From Bacteroidota bacterium (lineage in GTDB: Bacteria > Bacteroidota > Bacteroidia > Chitinophagales > LD1): DNA of 64,000 nt. The stretch is from assembly GCA_018267365.1 (NCBI GenBank), contig JAFDYQ010000018.1, positions 17,545-81,544 of the forward strand. Reading direction: 5' to 3'. The notes beneath the pieces are model-generated. The model was not told where the DNA came from. It worked only from the letters and a program-made list of their open reading frames with translations, and searched no databases. This document shows positions 18,421 to 26,632 of this stretch, piece after piece. The position numbers and the translations under genes are program-made. Every line of letters begins with the position of its first letter. Positions within the stretch are counted from its first letter, which is position 1.

Positions 18421-19569
18421 ATGTCATCTCCCGTTTATATTGTGGCTGACAGTGTCATCTCTCCGCTGGGAAATACCTCCGCAGCGTGCTATACAGCCGT
18501 GGAACGCGGTGAGTCGGGCATCACATTGGTCGAAGATACCCACCTGTCGCCACAGCCCTTCTACGCCGCACGTATAGATGACAGTACACTGCCGGAGCTA
18601 AGTGAAGCACATACGCGCTTTGAAAGACTCTGCATCCTGTCCGTAAACGATGCGCTCTGTCATACTTCTATCAGGCTGGATAATAAGGACACCATCTTCA
18701 TTCTCTCCACTACCAAAGGAAATATAGAGCTGCTGGCCGAAGGCGCTCCTGATAATGAGCTGTCGCTCACTCGCTCTGCAGATCGTATTGCAGCGCATTT
18801 TGGCGCAGTCCATAAACCTATAGTCGTCTCTAACGCCTGTATATCAGGCGTGCTGGCCATCATCACTGCGAAACGACTGATCAACTCTGGCAGGTATAAA
18901 CATGCAGTAGTGACAGGCGCGGATGTGCTGTCAAAGTTTGTGGTGTCTGGCTTCCAGAGCCTCATGGCTATGAGTGATGAGCCCTGCCGCCCCTTTGACA
19001 AAGGGCGCAAGGGAATCAATCTCGGAGAGGGCGCTGCGACGGTGGTTTTGACCAATGATATATCTCAGGTACAGCAGGATAGCATCCAGGTACTCGGCGA
19101 GGGCCTGACCAATGATGCCAATCATATCTCCGGCCCATCACGCACCGGTGCTGAGCTGGCAGATGCGGTGATCAAGGCACTGCAGCGTAGCCGGGTGAGT
19201 GCAGCCGACATTTCGTTTGTCTCAGCACATGGCACCGCTACACTATACAATGATGAGATGGAGAGTAAAGCTTTTGAACTGGCCGGTCTCAGTGAGACGC
19301 CCCTGCACAGCCTAAAGGGTTACTTTGGCCACACGCTCGGTGCAGCAGGCGTGATAGAGACTGTCATGACCATTCACTCACTCCGTGAGCACAAGATCCT
19401 GAGCAGCCTGCACTACCATGAAAACGGCGTGTCCGGTAGTATCACTGTCAATACTTCCATGCTTTCCTCTGATAGGAATCATGCGCTGAAGACAGCATCG
19501 GGCTTTGGTGGCTGCAATGCTGCTATTGTGTATAAAATACCCACTGGCACGGAGCACACAAAAAAATAG
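18421..19569 (+). CDS. Second beta-ketoacyl-ACP synthase
   Basis: A 382-residue ketosynthase from the ATG at 18421 (MSSPVYIVADSVISPLGN). An in-frame ATG at 18391 lies within the thioesterase gene and is less likely. The active-site residues are all present: Cys140 (SNACISGV), His270 (SAHGTATLYND), Lys299 and His304 (LKGYFGHTLGAAG). It is therefore not an inactive chain-length factor on sequence grounds. Sequence differs clearly from the first ketosynthase, so the two probably act at different steps or as a heterodimer in polyene elongation. Confidence 0.87.
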   Translation: MSSPVYIVADSVISPLGNTSAACYTAVERGESGITLVEDTHLSPQPFYAARIDDSTLPELSEAHTRFERLCILSVNDALCHTSIRLDNKDTIFILSTTKGNIELLAEGAPDNELSLTRSADRIAAHFGAVHKPIVVSNACISGVLAIITAKRLINSGRYKHAVVTGADVLSKFVVSGFQSLMAMSDEPCRPFDKGRKGINLGEGAATVVLTNDISQVQQDSIQVLGEGLTNDANHISGPSRTGAELADAVIKALQRSRVSAADISFVSAHGTATLYNDEMESKAFELAGLSETPLHSLKGYFGHTLGAAGVIETVMTIHSLREHKILSSLHYHENGVSGSITVNTSMLSSDRNHALKTASGFGGCNAAIVYKIPTGTEHTKK

Positions 19570-19606
19570 AAATCTGTAAATTAGCCTCACCTAAAACACT
19601 TTTGTC

Positions 19607-20851
19607 ATGACAACTGAGCTAGTAGATGTACTGGTGATAGGCGCCGGACCGTCAGGCACTGTAGCAGCCTCTATCATCAATAAAGCAGGCTATAAAGTCA
19701 AAATCGTAGAGAAGGAGCAATTCCCCCGCTTTGTGATAGGAGAAAGTCTTCTGCCCAAGTGTATGGAGGCGCTGGAAGCGGCAGGTTTTCTACCTGCAGT
19801 CAAAGCACACGGGTTTCAGGAGAAATTCGGCGCCAAGTTCGTCAATGACAGCGGCCAGATCATGGACTTCAATTTTTCGGATCAATTTACAGAGGGCTGG
19901 TCGTGGACCTGGCAGGTGAAACGGGCAGAGTTTGATACCCTGCTGGCAGAGGAAGTGCAGAAACTGGGCGTGGAGATAGAGTACAAGACCACCGTGACAG
20001 GCATAGATTTGGGCAAAGATAAAAGTCTCATCAGTGTCACTACGCCGGAGGGTGAGAGTAAGCAGATACTGGCACGATTTATAGTAGATGGTAGCGGCTA
20101 TGGCCGTGTGATACCACGCATGCTGAATATGGAGAAGCCGTCAAACCTGCCCCCGCGCAAAACGCTCTTCACCCACATCCGCGATACCCGGCGCAATAAC
20201 TACATAGAGCCTAACCGCATCCTGATAGTAGACCACGCTCCCGGCGTGTGGGCCTGGTGCATACCATTCTCTGATGGTGTCACTTCGTGCGGCTTTGTGA
20301 GTGAGCCGGGCTTTTTTGATGCTTTCACCGGTACGCCTGAGGAGCAGCTCCGCGCCATCATAGCCAGCGACCCTAATATCGCAGAGCGCTTTGAGGGCTG
20401 CGAGTTTCTTTTTGAACCGCGCACCATACAGTCATGGTCAGCCACCTGTGATAAGTTTTATGGCGATGGCTTTGTGCTGACTGGCAATGTGACCGAGTTT
20501 CTCGATCCGGTATTTTCATCAGGTGTCACTCTGGCCGTGACCTCCTCCCGCCTCGCCGCTGACCTGGTAGTACGCCAGCTAAACGGCGAAGCAGTAGACT
20601 GGCAGTGTGAATACATGGATGTGATGATGATGGGTGTAGATACCTTCCGCACGTATGTGATGGCCTGGTATGACGGCAGGCTGCAGAAGATATTCTTTAA
20701 CGACTACCGCCCGGCCGATGTAGTCAATAAGATATGCTCCGTACTGGCCGGCTACGTATGGGATGAAAAGAATGAGTACGTCAAAGACTCCGAAAATCAG
20801 GTGAACCGCCTGGTGCGCATGATAGACCTGAGCCGGCAGATAGAGGCATAA
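19607..20851 (+). CDS. FAD-dependent oxidoreductase, tryptophan-halogenase-like
   Basis: A 414-residue flavoprotein with an N-terminal Rossmann motif (VLVIGAGPSGTVAA) and ESLLPKCMEALEAAG, shared by geranylgeranyl reductase-like and flavin-dependent halogenase families. A GVWAWCIPFSDG segment near residue 210 resembles the GWxWxIP halogenase motif but is not exact. The Lys that guides HOCl in true tryptophan halogenases cannot be confirmed. Similar proteins occur in flexirubin clusters, where the chromophore ring may be chlorinated or reduced. It is the last gene of the co-directional set and is followed by a convergent gene. Confidence 0.8.
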   Translation: MTTELVDVLVIGAGPSGTVAASIINKAGYKVKIVEKEQFPRFVIGESLLPKCMEALEAAGFLPAVKAHGFQEKFGAKFVNDSGQIMDFNFSDQFTEGWSWTWQVKRAEFDTLLAEEVQKLGVEIEYKTTVTGIDLGKDKSLISVTTPEGESKQILARFIVDGSGYGRVIPRMLNMEKPSNLPPRKTLFTHIRDTRRNNYIEPNRILIVDHAPGVWAWCIPFSDGVTSCGFVSEPGFFDAFTGTPEEQLRAIIASDPNIAERFEGCEFLFEPRTIQSWSATCDKFYGDGFVLTGNVTEFLDPVFSSGVTLAVTSSRLAADLVVRQLNGEAVDWQCEYMDVMMMGVDTFRTYVMAWYDGRLQKIFFNDYRPADVVNKICSVLAGYVWDEKNEYVKDSENQVNRLVRMIDLSRQIEA

Positions 20852-20857
20852 GGCAAA

Positions 20858-20910
20858 CCAGGATAAATGCCAGAGCCCTTTATGCGGAGCAATTCTTGCA
20901 TTTATCTTGG
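20858..20910. terminator. Long stem-loop between convergent genes
   Basis: A 13-bp stem (ccaggataaatgc / gcatttatcttgg, one wobble) encloses 27 nt between the oxidoreductase gene and the minus-strand glycosyltransferase gene. It is suitable as a bidirectional terminator, but no clean T-tract is present. Confidence 0.4.
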
Positions 20911-20919
20911 CTGCGATTC

Positions 20920-22533
20920 CTACCGCTTAAATTTCAATAAATAAGTATCGGGATTCTTCAGCTGGTACACGATCTCAAACTTATCCATGTTCTTCTGCAC
21001 CGCAGGCACAAGATACTTGGGCGTAGAGCTGAAGCCTAGCTGCTCGATCACCACGTAGTCTACCTTATTGTCGCGAAAGAACTGGAGCACCTCTTTATCA
21101 TCCAGGGAGGGCTTGTCTCCCACACAGGTCCTGTCAGAGTAGTAGATAAACATATCCGCTTTGCGCGCGCTAAAGATGGCATCCTTTGGCGTATGGTCTT
21201 TGGCCCAGCGGGCTATGTCAAAGTAATTCTGATAGTTGGGCGGCATCTGCTGCTCTGACTGGTCTTCCAGTGCCCCTATCGCCTTAGTATTCATCAGGCC
21301 AAAGAGGATAAAAACATAAGGCGCATAGGTCAGCCTGCCTTCTCCTGCGGCCAGTGCAGCGAATTCCTTCACACCATACAGCACAAGAAAGATGGCGATA
21401 GGTATTAGTGGCAGTATGAAGCGTATGCCGCCCCATACATCAGGCCAGATCATCAGTATGGCCAGGGTGCCGCCTATATAGCCCAGCAGCAGCAGGCGCA
21501 GGTCCTTTAGCCGCCAGATACCCCACAGCGCCAGCCCTATGATCAGTATCCCCAGCAGCCAGAGGCCGCCTTTGGCTTTGCCGTCTTCTTTTACATAGGC
21601 ACTGTGAGTCTCCGGGTCGTCGAGGTTCATAGACAATACACCCACCGGGATATCCATAGAGGTATAGCGTTCAAAGTTGTTTTTGATACGCTCCATAAAG
21701 GTGGCAGAGGTCAGGTTTCCCAGCTCGGGTTTGTATGGATTGACCTGCATGAGCTGGCCCATGTGAGAGCTGCCAAGGTTTTTGTCACGTATGTAGCCCG
21801 GCAGCGCCAGCAGGCCGAAGCCCAGCACAACTACCACCAGTCGCTTCCAATCCTTTGCAACCAACAAGTATAAACCTGTTCCGGCAACTAGCGCTATAGC
21901 GGTCGTTTTGGTATAATAGCAGCCCGCTATACACAGCACTGAGAGGTAGAGCCATGGGCTCTTGACGTCCCGCACATCCTGCACGGCGCGGAGGAAGAAA
22001 TACAACGCCAGCATGCTGACGAAGAGGAAGGGTATCTCGCTCATTGTGATCGTAGCGCTGCGCAGCAAGTGCGAGTTGAGCGCTGTGAGAAAGGAGGCCG
22101 CAAAGGCAAGAACCGCAGAGCTCGTCAATCTCTTCACGATAAAGTATAGTAGCAGCAGCGAGCCATACAGCATCAGCCCGTTCATAAAATTGATACGGTC
22201 CTGATCGTCGCCCAGTACCTTGATAAAGACAGACAGCAGTGCGGGGTATCCTATGGGAAAATGCGTATGCGGCGCGTGGTGTATATCTGTAGCATTGGTA
22301 AAGCCTTGGCCTGTGGCGATTCGCTTACCCAGCAGGTAGTAGGCAAAGTTGTCACCATTCATATCCGGATTGTGGTCAAATATAGCGGAGTACACAAACC
22401 AGAAAAGAATCGTGATGATGGCCAGGTGTGTCCAGTCTGCAAACTTTGCAAGAGAAAAAGAAGACGCCCTGGGTGCGGGCTTTTTAGCTGCTGCTTCAGC
22501 TTTTTTGACATGGATCGGTTTGGTCTTGGCCAT
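20920..22533 (-). CDS. Membrane glycosyltransferase, ArnT/GT39-like
   Basis: About 537 residues from the ATG at 22533 (MAKTKPIHVKKAEAAAKK); the upstream in-frame extension to 22665 looks non-coding. A basic Ala/Lys-rich cytosolic tail is followed by some 11-12 membrane segments. The first loop carries the family acidic pattern DHNPDMNGDNFAYYLLGKRI, including the catalytic Asp, then GQGFTN and HAPHTHFPIGYPALLS. The C-terminal soluble part (~430-537) contains Cys-free alpha/beta structure. Such enzymes move a sugar from a polyprenyl-phosphate donor to lipid or protein on the periplasmic side. The exact acceptor is unknown. Confidence 0.78.
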   Translation of the reverse strand: MAKTKPIHVKKAEAAAKKPAPRASSFSLAKFADWTHLAIITILFWFVYSAIFDHNPDMNGDNFAYYLLGKRIATGQGFTNATDIHHAPHTHFPIGYPALLSVFIKVLGDDQDRINFMNGLMLYGSLLLLYFIVKRLTSSAVLAFAASFLTALNSHLLRSATITMSEIPFLFVSMLALYFFLRAVQDVRDVKSPWLYLSVLCIAGCYYTKTTAIALVAGTGLYLLVAKDWKRLVVVVLGFGLLALPGYIRDKNLGSSHMGQLMQVNPYKPELGNLTSATFMERIKNNFERYTSMDIPVGVLSMNLDDPETHSAYVKEDGKAKGGLWLLGILIIGLALWGIWRLKDLRLLLLGYIGGTLAILMIWPDVWGGIRFILPLIPIAIFLVLYGVKEFAALAAGEGRLTYAPYVFILFGLMNTKAIGALEDQSEQQMPPNYQNYFDIARWAKDHTPKDAIFSARKADMFIYYSDRTCVGDKPSLDDKEVLQFFRDNKVDYVVIEQLGFSSTPKYLVPAVQKNMDKFEIVYQLKNPDTYLLKFKR

Positions 22534-22710
22534 CTCTGATTGCACTTTTGGGTATAACCCAAAGGTAGAAATTTCAAGAATTAGAGGCGGAATATTTGCC
22601 CTGTCAGCTATTCTGGTGCTAGCGCCTGCCCGCGGTAGCAAGGAACGCGAACACCTGAAACACAATCATCACTTTTGACTCCGGCAATAATTATATCATC
22701 ACTGGCATTT

Positions 22711-22734
22711 TAAATCTCCCTTCAGGGAGATTTA
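22711..22734. repeat. Perfect hairpin repeat, with a second direct pair after it
   Basis: An 11-bp perfect stem (taaatctccct / agggagattta) has a 2-nt loop and no T-tract in either direction. Farther on, 22788-22811 holds two copies of ggagaggattta / ggagaggt. Together these resemble degenerate MITE or REP-like intergenic repeats. Confidence 0.5.
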
Positions 22735-22812
22735 CAGTGTTGCCTTAAATCCTTCCCTTTGGGCTGTAAACTTATTTTAGGACTTGACAGGAGAGGATTT
22801 AGGAGAGGTTTT

Positions 22813-23970
22813 TTACTCCACCCAGCTCATATAATACGTCGGATCCTCTATCTCCAGCGCATCCTTGCAGATCAGCAGCGGGTGAAAAGTATCTACCATC
22901 ACGGCCAGTTCGTGCGTTTCCTTTTTTCCTATGCTCTTCTCTACCGCCCCGGGATGAGGCCCGTGAGGGATGCCTATCGGGTGCAGTGTGATCATACCGC
23001 GCTCTACGTGCTTGCGGCTCATAAAGTCGCCATCTACGTAGTACAGCACCTCGTCACTGTCTACATTGCTATGAAAATATGGCGCAGGGATAGACTCCGG
23101 GTGGTAGTCATACAGGCGTGGCACAAAACTGCATATCACAAAGTTGCGCGCCTCAAAGGTCTGGTGTACTGGAGGCGGCTGGTGTACGCGGCCGGTGATC
23201 GGCTCAAAGTCATGTATGGAGAAAATGAATGGATAGTGGCAGCCATCCCAGCCTATGGCGTCAAACGGATGATGCCCATAGTGGTAAGGATATAGCATAT
23301 CCTCCTTTTTGATCTGCACTACAAAGTCGCCCTTTTCATCATGCGTGGTCAGATTCTCCGGTGTGCGGATATCCCGCTCGCAAAACGGTGAATGCTCCAG
23401 CAGCTGCCCAAAATCATTGCGGTATCGCTTGGGATAGGTCACAGGAGAAAAAGATTCAACTATAAAGAGTCTGTTGTCCGGCGTGTCAAACTCCATCTGG
23501 TATATCGTACCGCGCGGTATCACTATATAATCTCCATAACCGAATTTCAGTTCTCCGAATATGCTCTTCATCCTGCCTGTACCCTCGTGCACGAAAATCA
23601 CCTCATCTGCACCGGAGTTTTTGTAGAAGTAGTTTTGCATGGAGTGCTGCGGCGCAGCTAGAGCGATGTACACGTCTTTATTGACCAATACGTACCGGCG
23701 CGATTTCAGGTAGTCTTCTTCCGGCCTCACTTTGAAGCCTTTGTAGCATCGGTTTTGCAGATTTTTTTCTGCTGCTATTTTGGGTGCTACATTGATGGGA
23801 AAGTCTACCTTGGTCACTGCGGTAGGCGGATAGGTATGATAGATCAGAGAGTATAGATTAGAGAAACCCTCTGTGCTGACCAGCTGCTCTGAGTAGAGCC
23901 CTCCACCGGGCTTTTGAAACTGTGTGTGCCTCTTGTGAGGTACTTGTCCCCTGCTGATAAAATGTGGCAT
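22813..23970 (-). CDS. hmgA: Homogentisate 1,2-dioxygenase
   Basis: A 385-residue cupin-fold enzyme that opens the ring of homogentisate to maleylacetoacetate in tyrosine and phenylalanine breakdown. The N-terminus has the Bacteroidota form GQVPHKRHTQF and GGGLYSEQLVSTEGF. Iron ligands fall in the C-terminal half: FHSNVDSDEVLYYVDGD supplies His and Glu, and IPHGPHPG supplies His. The shorter length compared with the ~430-residue proteobacterial enzyme is typical here. Other tyrosine-catabolic genes are not adjacent. Confidence 0.93.
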   Translation of the reverse strand: MPHFISRGQVPHKRHTQFQKPGGGLYSEQLVSTEGFSNLYSLIYHTYPPTAVTKVDFPINVAPKIAAEKNLQNRCYKGFKVRPEEDYLKSRRYVLVNKDVYIALAAPQHSMQNYFYKNSGADEVIFVHEGTGRMKSIFGELKFGYGDYIVIPRGTIYQMEFDTPDNRLFIVESFSPVTYPKRYRNDFGQLLEHSPFCERDIRTPENLTTHDEKGDFVVQIKKEDMLYPYHYGHHPFDAIGWDGCHYPFIFSIHDFEPITGRVHQPPPVHQTFEARNFVICSFVPRLYDYHPESIPAPYFHSNVDSDEVLYYVDGDFMSRKHVERGMITLHPIGIPHGPHPGAVEKSIGKKETHELAVMVDTFHPLLICKDALEIEDPTYYMSWVE

Positions 23971-24262
23971 GTCTATATATTGTGATCTCTGGCGACCTGA
24001 TTATTTGGCACAGTAAAGTTATATAAAAAACAAACCAACATCCTGTGACGAATATCAGCCGGCAGCAAAGCCGGCGAAGCAGACCGGCATTTGTCGTCAG
24101 TTACATCTGGGTGGGGCAGATAGAGCCTATCGGGGGATTATGTTTGACTCCCATATATCGATTTACAGGAGCAGCTTGAGTATGATACAATGCTGGTCTA
24201 TGTATAAATATACATTGGCAGGAGTTGTCGCCTTTCGGAGATAGTCCGTTCGCTGAAGCAGA
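23971..24262. other. Interval with no identifiable gene
   Basis: About 290 bases separate hmgA from the small membrane gene. They should contain the hmgA promoter on the right side of hmgA. A GC-rich stretch at 24057-24085 (gccggcagcaaagccggcg) can form a small hairpin. No reading frame is convincing. Confidence 0.5.
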
Positions 24263-24511
24263 TCAAATACCTGATGCCGGATTATTAATATCACCTGTCA
24301 GGCTGCCAGTCTTGTCCTTGCGATGCCGTGTCCTGTATATGGCAGCTGCTATCAGCCCAATGGCTATGACACCTATAGCTATTATCCAGAAATAACCGCT
24401 GGTGGTGCCATCTGACACTGTAGTACTATTATCAGCCTGGGCATACAGCGTGCCCATACCGGCCATCATCACCGCTATGAGTGAGAGGATCACTGTTTCT
24501 ATCTTTTTCAT
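24263..24511 (-). CDS. Small signal-peptide/membrane protein, paralogue 1
   Basis: An 82-residue protein with a signal peptide (MKKIETVILSLIAVMMAG...YAQ), a short Thr/Ser-rich linker and one membrane segment (~40-61). A basic stop-transfer sequence RTRHRKDK follows, and the tail ends INNPASGI. The layout is the same as that of the next protein upstream, including a nearly identical C-terminal NPxSGx motif. The orientation implies a short exposed N-terminal part and a cytoplasmic tail. The function is unknown. Confidence 0.65.
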   Translation of the reverse strand: MKKIETVILSLIAVMMAGMGTLYAQADNSTTVSDGTTSGYFWIIAIGVIAIGLIAAAIYRTRHRKDKTGSLTGDINNPASGI

Positions 24512-24540
24512 AATGTATTGATTATAGTGAGTGAATATTT

Positions 24541-24855
24541 TCAGACTCCGGAGCCGGGATTATCTATGGACTGAGTAGTACGGGGTGTTGGCTCAGTCTT
24601 ATCCTGGTTTTGTATGCCTCCCAGATTATTTCTGCGATTTTTGACCATATAAAAAATACCTACACCCAATACCACTACACCCACCCCGATCAATACGGCC
24701 CCAATGGCCGTCATACCGGTATCTACTTTTTTATCAGCCACTGATGTCGTACTGGTAAATCCGTTTGCGTCTGCAGTATCCTGCGCTCTCACTGAGTAGC
24801 ATGCTGCCCATACGGTCAGAGCCAGCAGGAGTACATATATGCGTATATATTTCAT
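24541..24855 (-). CDS. Small signal-peptide/membrane protein, paralogue 2
   Basis: About 104 residues from the ATG at 24855 (MKYIRIYVLLLALTVWAACYSVRAQ); the upstream in-frame extension is unlikely. It has a signal peptide, a short linker and one membrane segment near residues 50-70 (MTAIGAVLIGVGVVVLGVGIFYMV). Then come basic residues KNRRNN, a charged tail and the terminal motif IDNPGSGV. It lies 29 nt upstream of paralogue 1 on the same strand, so both form one small operon. The function is unknown. Confidence 0.65.
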   Translation of the reverse strand: MKYIRIYVLLLALTVWAACYSVRAQDTADANGFTSTTSVADKKVDTGMTAIGAVLIGVGVVVLGVGIFYMVKNRRNNLGGIQNQDKTEPTPRTTQSIDNPGSGV

Positions 24856-25003
24856 GTCAGTATCTTTACGCCTTGTGCCGCAAGGTTCATACCACGCTAA
24901 GACCTCCCCATACTGGGGCATTTTTGTAGTGTCATGACGGTGAATGCGATATATTTACCAGCCATCGCGGCCGTAGCTCCCTCAGCGGTTGCCTCAGATT
25001 TGC

Positions 25004-25011
25004 TATTTTCG
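25004..25011 (+). promoter_or_regulatory. Possible -7 element of the desaturase gene
   Basis: TATTTTCG resembles TAnnTTTG and lies 14 nt before the ATG at 25025. A good -33 partner is not evident. Confidence 0.35.
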
Positions 25012-25024
25012 CGGTATCTCATTT

Positions 25025-25960
25025 ATGCTCAGGTACAAAGCTGACAGGCGCACACTGGTCTTCGTAGCACTCTACTATGCTGTGGCTATAGCGCCATGGT
25101 TTCGGTATCCATATATGACTGCATGGGAGATGGTAGCATGGGTGGTGATGAACTGTCTGTTGAGCTTTTTTTGCGCTGTGATAGTGCACAATACGATACA
25201 CGCTCCTATCTTTTACAGTCGCCGGTTAAACAGGCTTTTTCAGTTTGCACTCTCCTTTAGCTACGGACACTCCGTGAGCGCCTATGTACCGGGGCATAAT
25301 TTCAGCCACCACAAGTACACTCAGGAGCGCGAGGATGCTATCAGGACTACGAAAGCGCGCTTTCGGATCAATATCTTTAATCAGCTTTTTTTCTTCTATC
25401 TCATGAGTGGAGATATATTGAAGGGCGAGTTTGCCTTTGGGCGCAAGATGTACTATGAGCGCCCGGAGTGGTTCTGGCAATATGCGCTGGAACTGGGCCT
25501 GGTAGTAGCCGTCAATATTATCTTGCTGCTGATAAACTGGAAATGTATGCTCCTATTCTGGCTCATACCCCATCAGTATGCTGCATGGGGTATAGTGGGG
25601 ACTAATTATTTTCAACATGATGGTGCAGATGACAAGCATCCCTATAACCATAGCCGAAACTTCAGCAGCCCGGTACTAAACTGGCTACTATTTAACAATG
25701 GCTATCACGGTGCTCACCACAATAAGCCCAACCTGCACTGGAGCCTGCTGCCGGAATACCACGCCAAACACATGCGGCCTAACCTGCATCCCAACCTGGA
25801 CCGTGTATCGCTGCTCAGCTATCTCATAGAGGCTCACATTTATCCGGGAAAAAGAGTAGACTACCTGGGCAACCCCATAGTATTGCCACCGGCAGAGGCC
25901 GATCTCGACTGGGTAGGCGAGATCAACGTAAGACAGCACGAGGATGATATGGCCGCTTAG
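25025..25960 (+). CDS. Membrane fatty-acid desaturase family protein
   Basis: About 311 residues from ATG 25025. Hydrophobic segments are seen at ~10-30, ~35-55 and ~165-205. The three histidine boxes of the di-iron desaturase/hydroxylase superfamily are present: HNTIHAP, HNFSHHKYTQ and HGAHHNKP (HX3H, HX3HH, HX2HH). These enzymes use O2 and electrons from ferredoxin or cytochrome b5 to desaturate or hydroxylate a membrane lipid chain. The exact substrate and regiochemistry cannot be read. It is convergent with the T9SS cargo gene that follows. Confidence 0.87.
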   Translation: MLRYKADRRTLVFVALYYAVAIAPWFRYPYMTAWEMVAWVVMNCLLSFFCAVIVHNTIHAPIFYSRRLNRLFQFALSFSYGHSVSAYVPGHNFSHHKYTQEREDAIRTTKARFRINIFNQLFFFYLMSGDILKGEFAFGRKMYYERPEWFWQYALELGLVVAVNIILLLINWKCMLLFWLIPHQYAAWGIVGTNYFQHDGADDKHPYNHSRNFSSPVLNWLLFNNGYHGAHHNKPNLHWSLLPEYHAKHMRPNLHPNLDRVSLLSYLIEAHIYPGKRVDYLGNPIVLPPAEADLDWVGEINVRQHEDDMAA

Positions 25961-25971
25961 TACCTAAAAAA

Positions 25972-26487
25972 TTACTGCTTGATAATATGATACGAAGCGC
26001 CGTGCTCCCCATTGGCCACCCGTACTATATACTGCGCAGGAGCGAGCGCTTTCACATCCAGATACGTCACTGAGGCGTACTCCGGCAGATATCCGCACCC
26101 GACCATACGCCCATCCAGTGTATAGATGCTATAGAGCATATCTTTTGAGTCGGCTATAGTAGCTATGCATAGCCTGCCGGTAGTCACAGTAGGATATACA
26201 TTCAGCCCGGCGCGAAATGCAATATCGGCCATACCCGTGGTGGTATGAGTGGTGTCCACACCTGTGTTTGAGCCGGTCGTATCCACCATGCTGGCAGAGT
26301 CTACGATCACTCCACCGCCTCCGCCGCCGCCGTGACATGCGTTGGCGCATGTAGTAGGATTATTATTCAGCGCACCATACATGCCATGCCTGGTGCAGCT
26401 GCCGGAGCCGGTGGCTGTCAGTTTGCCGTACTGGAATATTAAAAATACCGCTGTGAAAACAATAAAGGCTGTATACGTTTTTTTCAT
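25972..26487 (-). CDS. Small T9SS type A cargo protein with polyglycine
   Basis: A 171-residue secreted protein. After a signal peptide it has CTRHGMYGALNNNPTTCANACH, then seven Gly, a Ser/Thr/Asp-rich linker (SNTGVDTTHTTTG) and a ~75-residue C-terminal sorting domain (LNVYPTVTTGRLCIA, YSIYTLDGRMV, LAPAQYIVRV). This is a type A T9SS signal, so the protein is exported to the surface. The CANACH sequence is CX3CH, one residue longer than a haem-binding CXXCH, so haem attachment is doubtful. The function is unknown. Confidence 0.72.
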   Translation of the reverse strand: MKKTYTAFIVFTAVFLIFQYGKLTATGSGSCTRHGMYGALNNNPTTCANACHGGGGGGGVIVDSASMVDTTGSNTGVDTTHTTTGMADIAFRAGLNVYPTVTTGRLCIATIADSKDMLYSIYTLDGRMVGCGYLPEYASVTYLDVKALAPAQYIVRVANGEHGASYHIIKQ

Positions 26488-26632
26488 AAGGAGAGTATTT
26501 AGGATGATGCAATAGGCCGCGTGTCTTTGTTTCCTAAAGATAATACAAAAAAAATGTAAAGATTGTCATAGCTGAGTCAAAAAAATATGACAAAACCTTT
26601 GAGCTATGGCGTAGTGCTCGGATGATACTACC

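Noticed and set aside
15539..20851. Complete flexirubin cluster
   Set aside because: Ammonia-lyase, ligase, ketoreductase and dehydratase genes are absent here, so only a partial set can be claimed.
22711..22812. Terminator of hmgA
   Set aside because: The hairpin is perfect, but no T-tract follows in either direction, so it is listed as a repeat.
26340..26400. c-type cytochrome haem site in the 25972-26487 protein
   Set aside because: The motif is CX3CH rather than CXXCH and only one copy is present, so haem binding is not supported.
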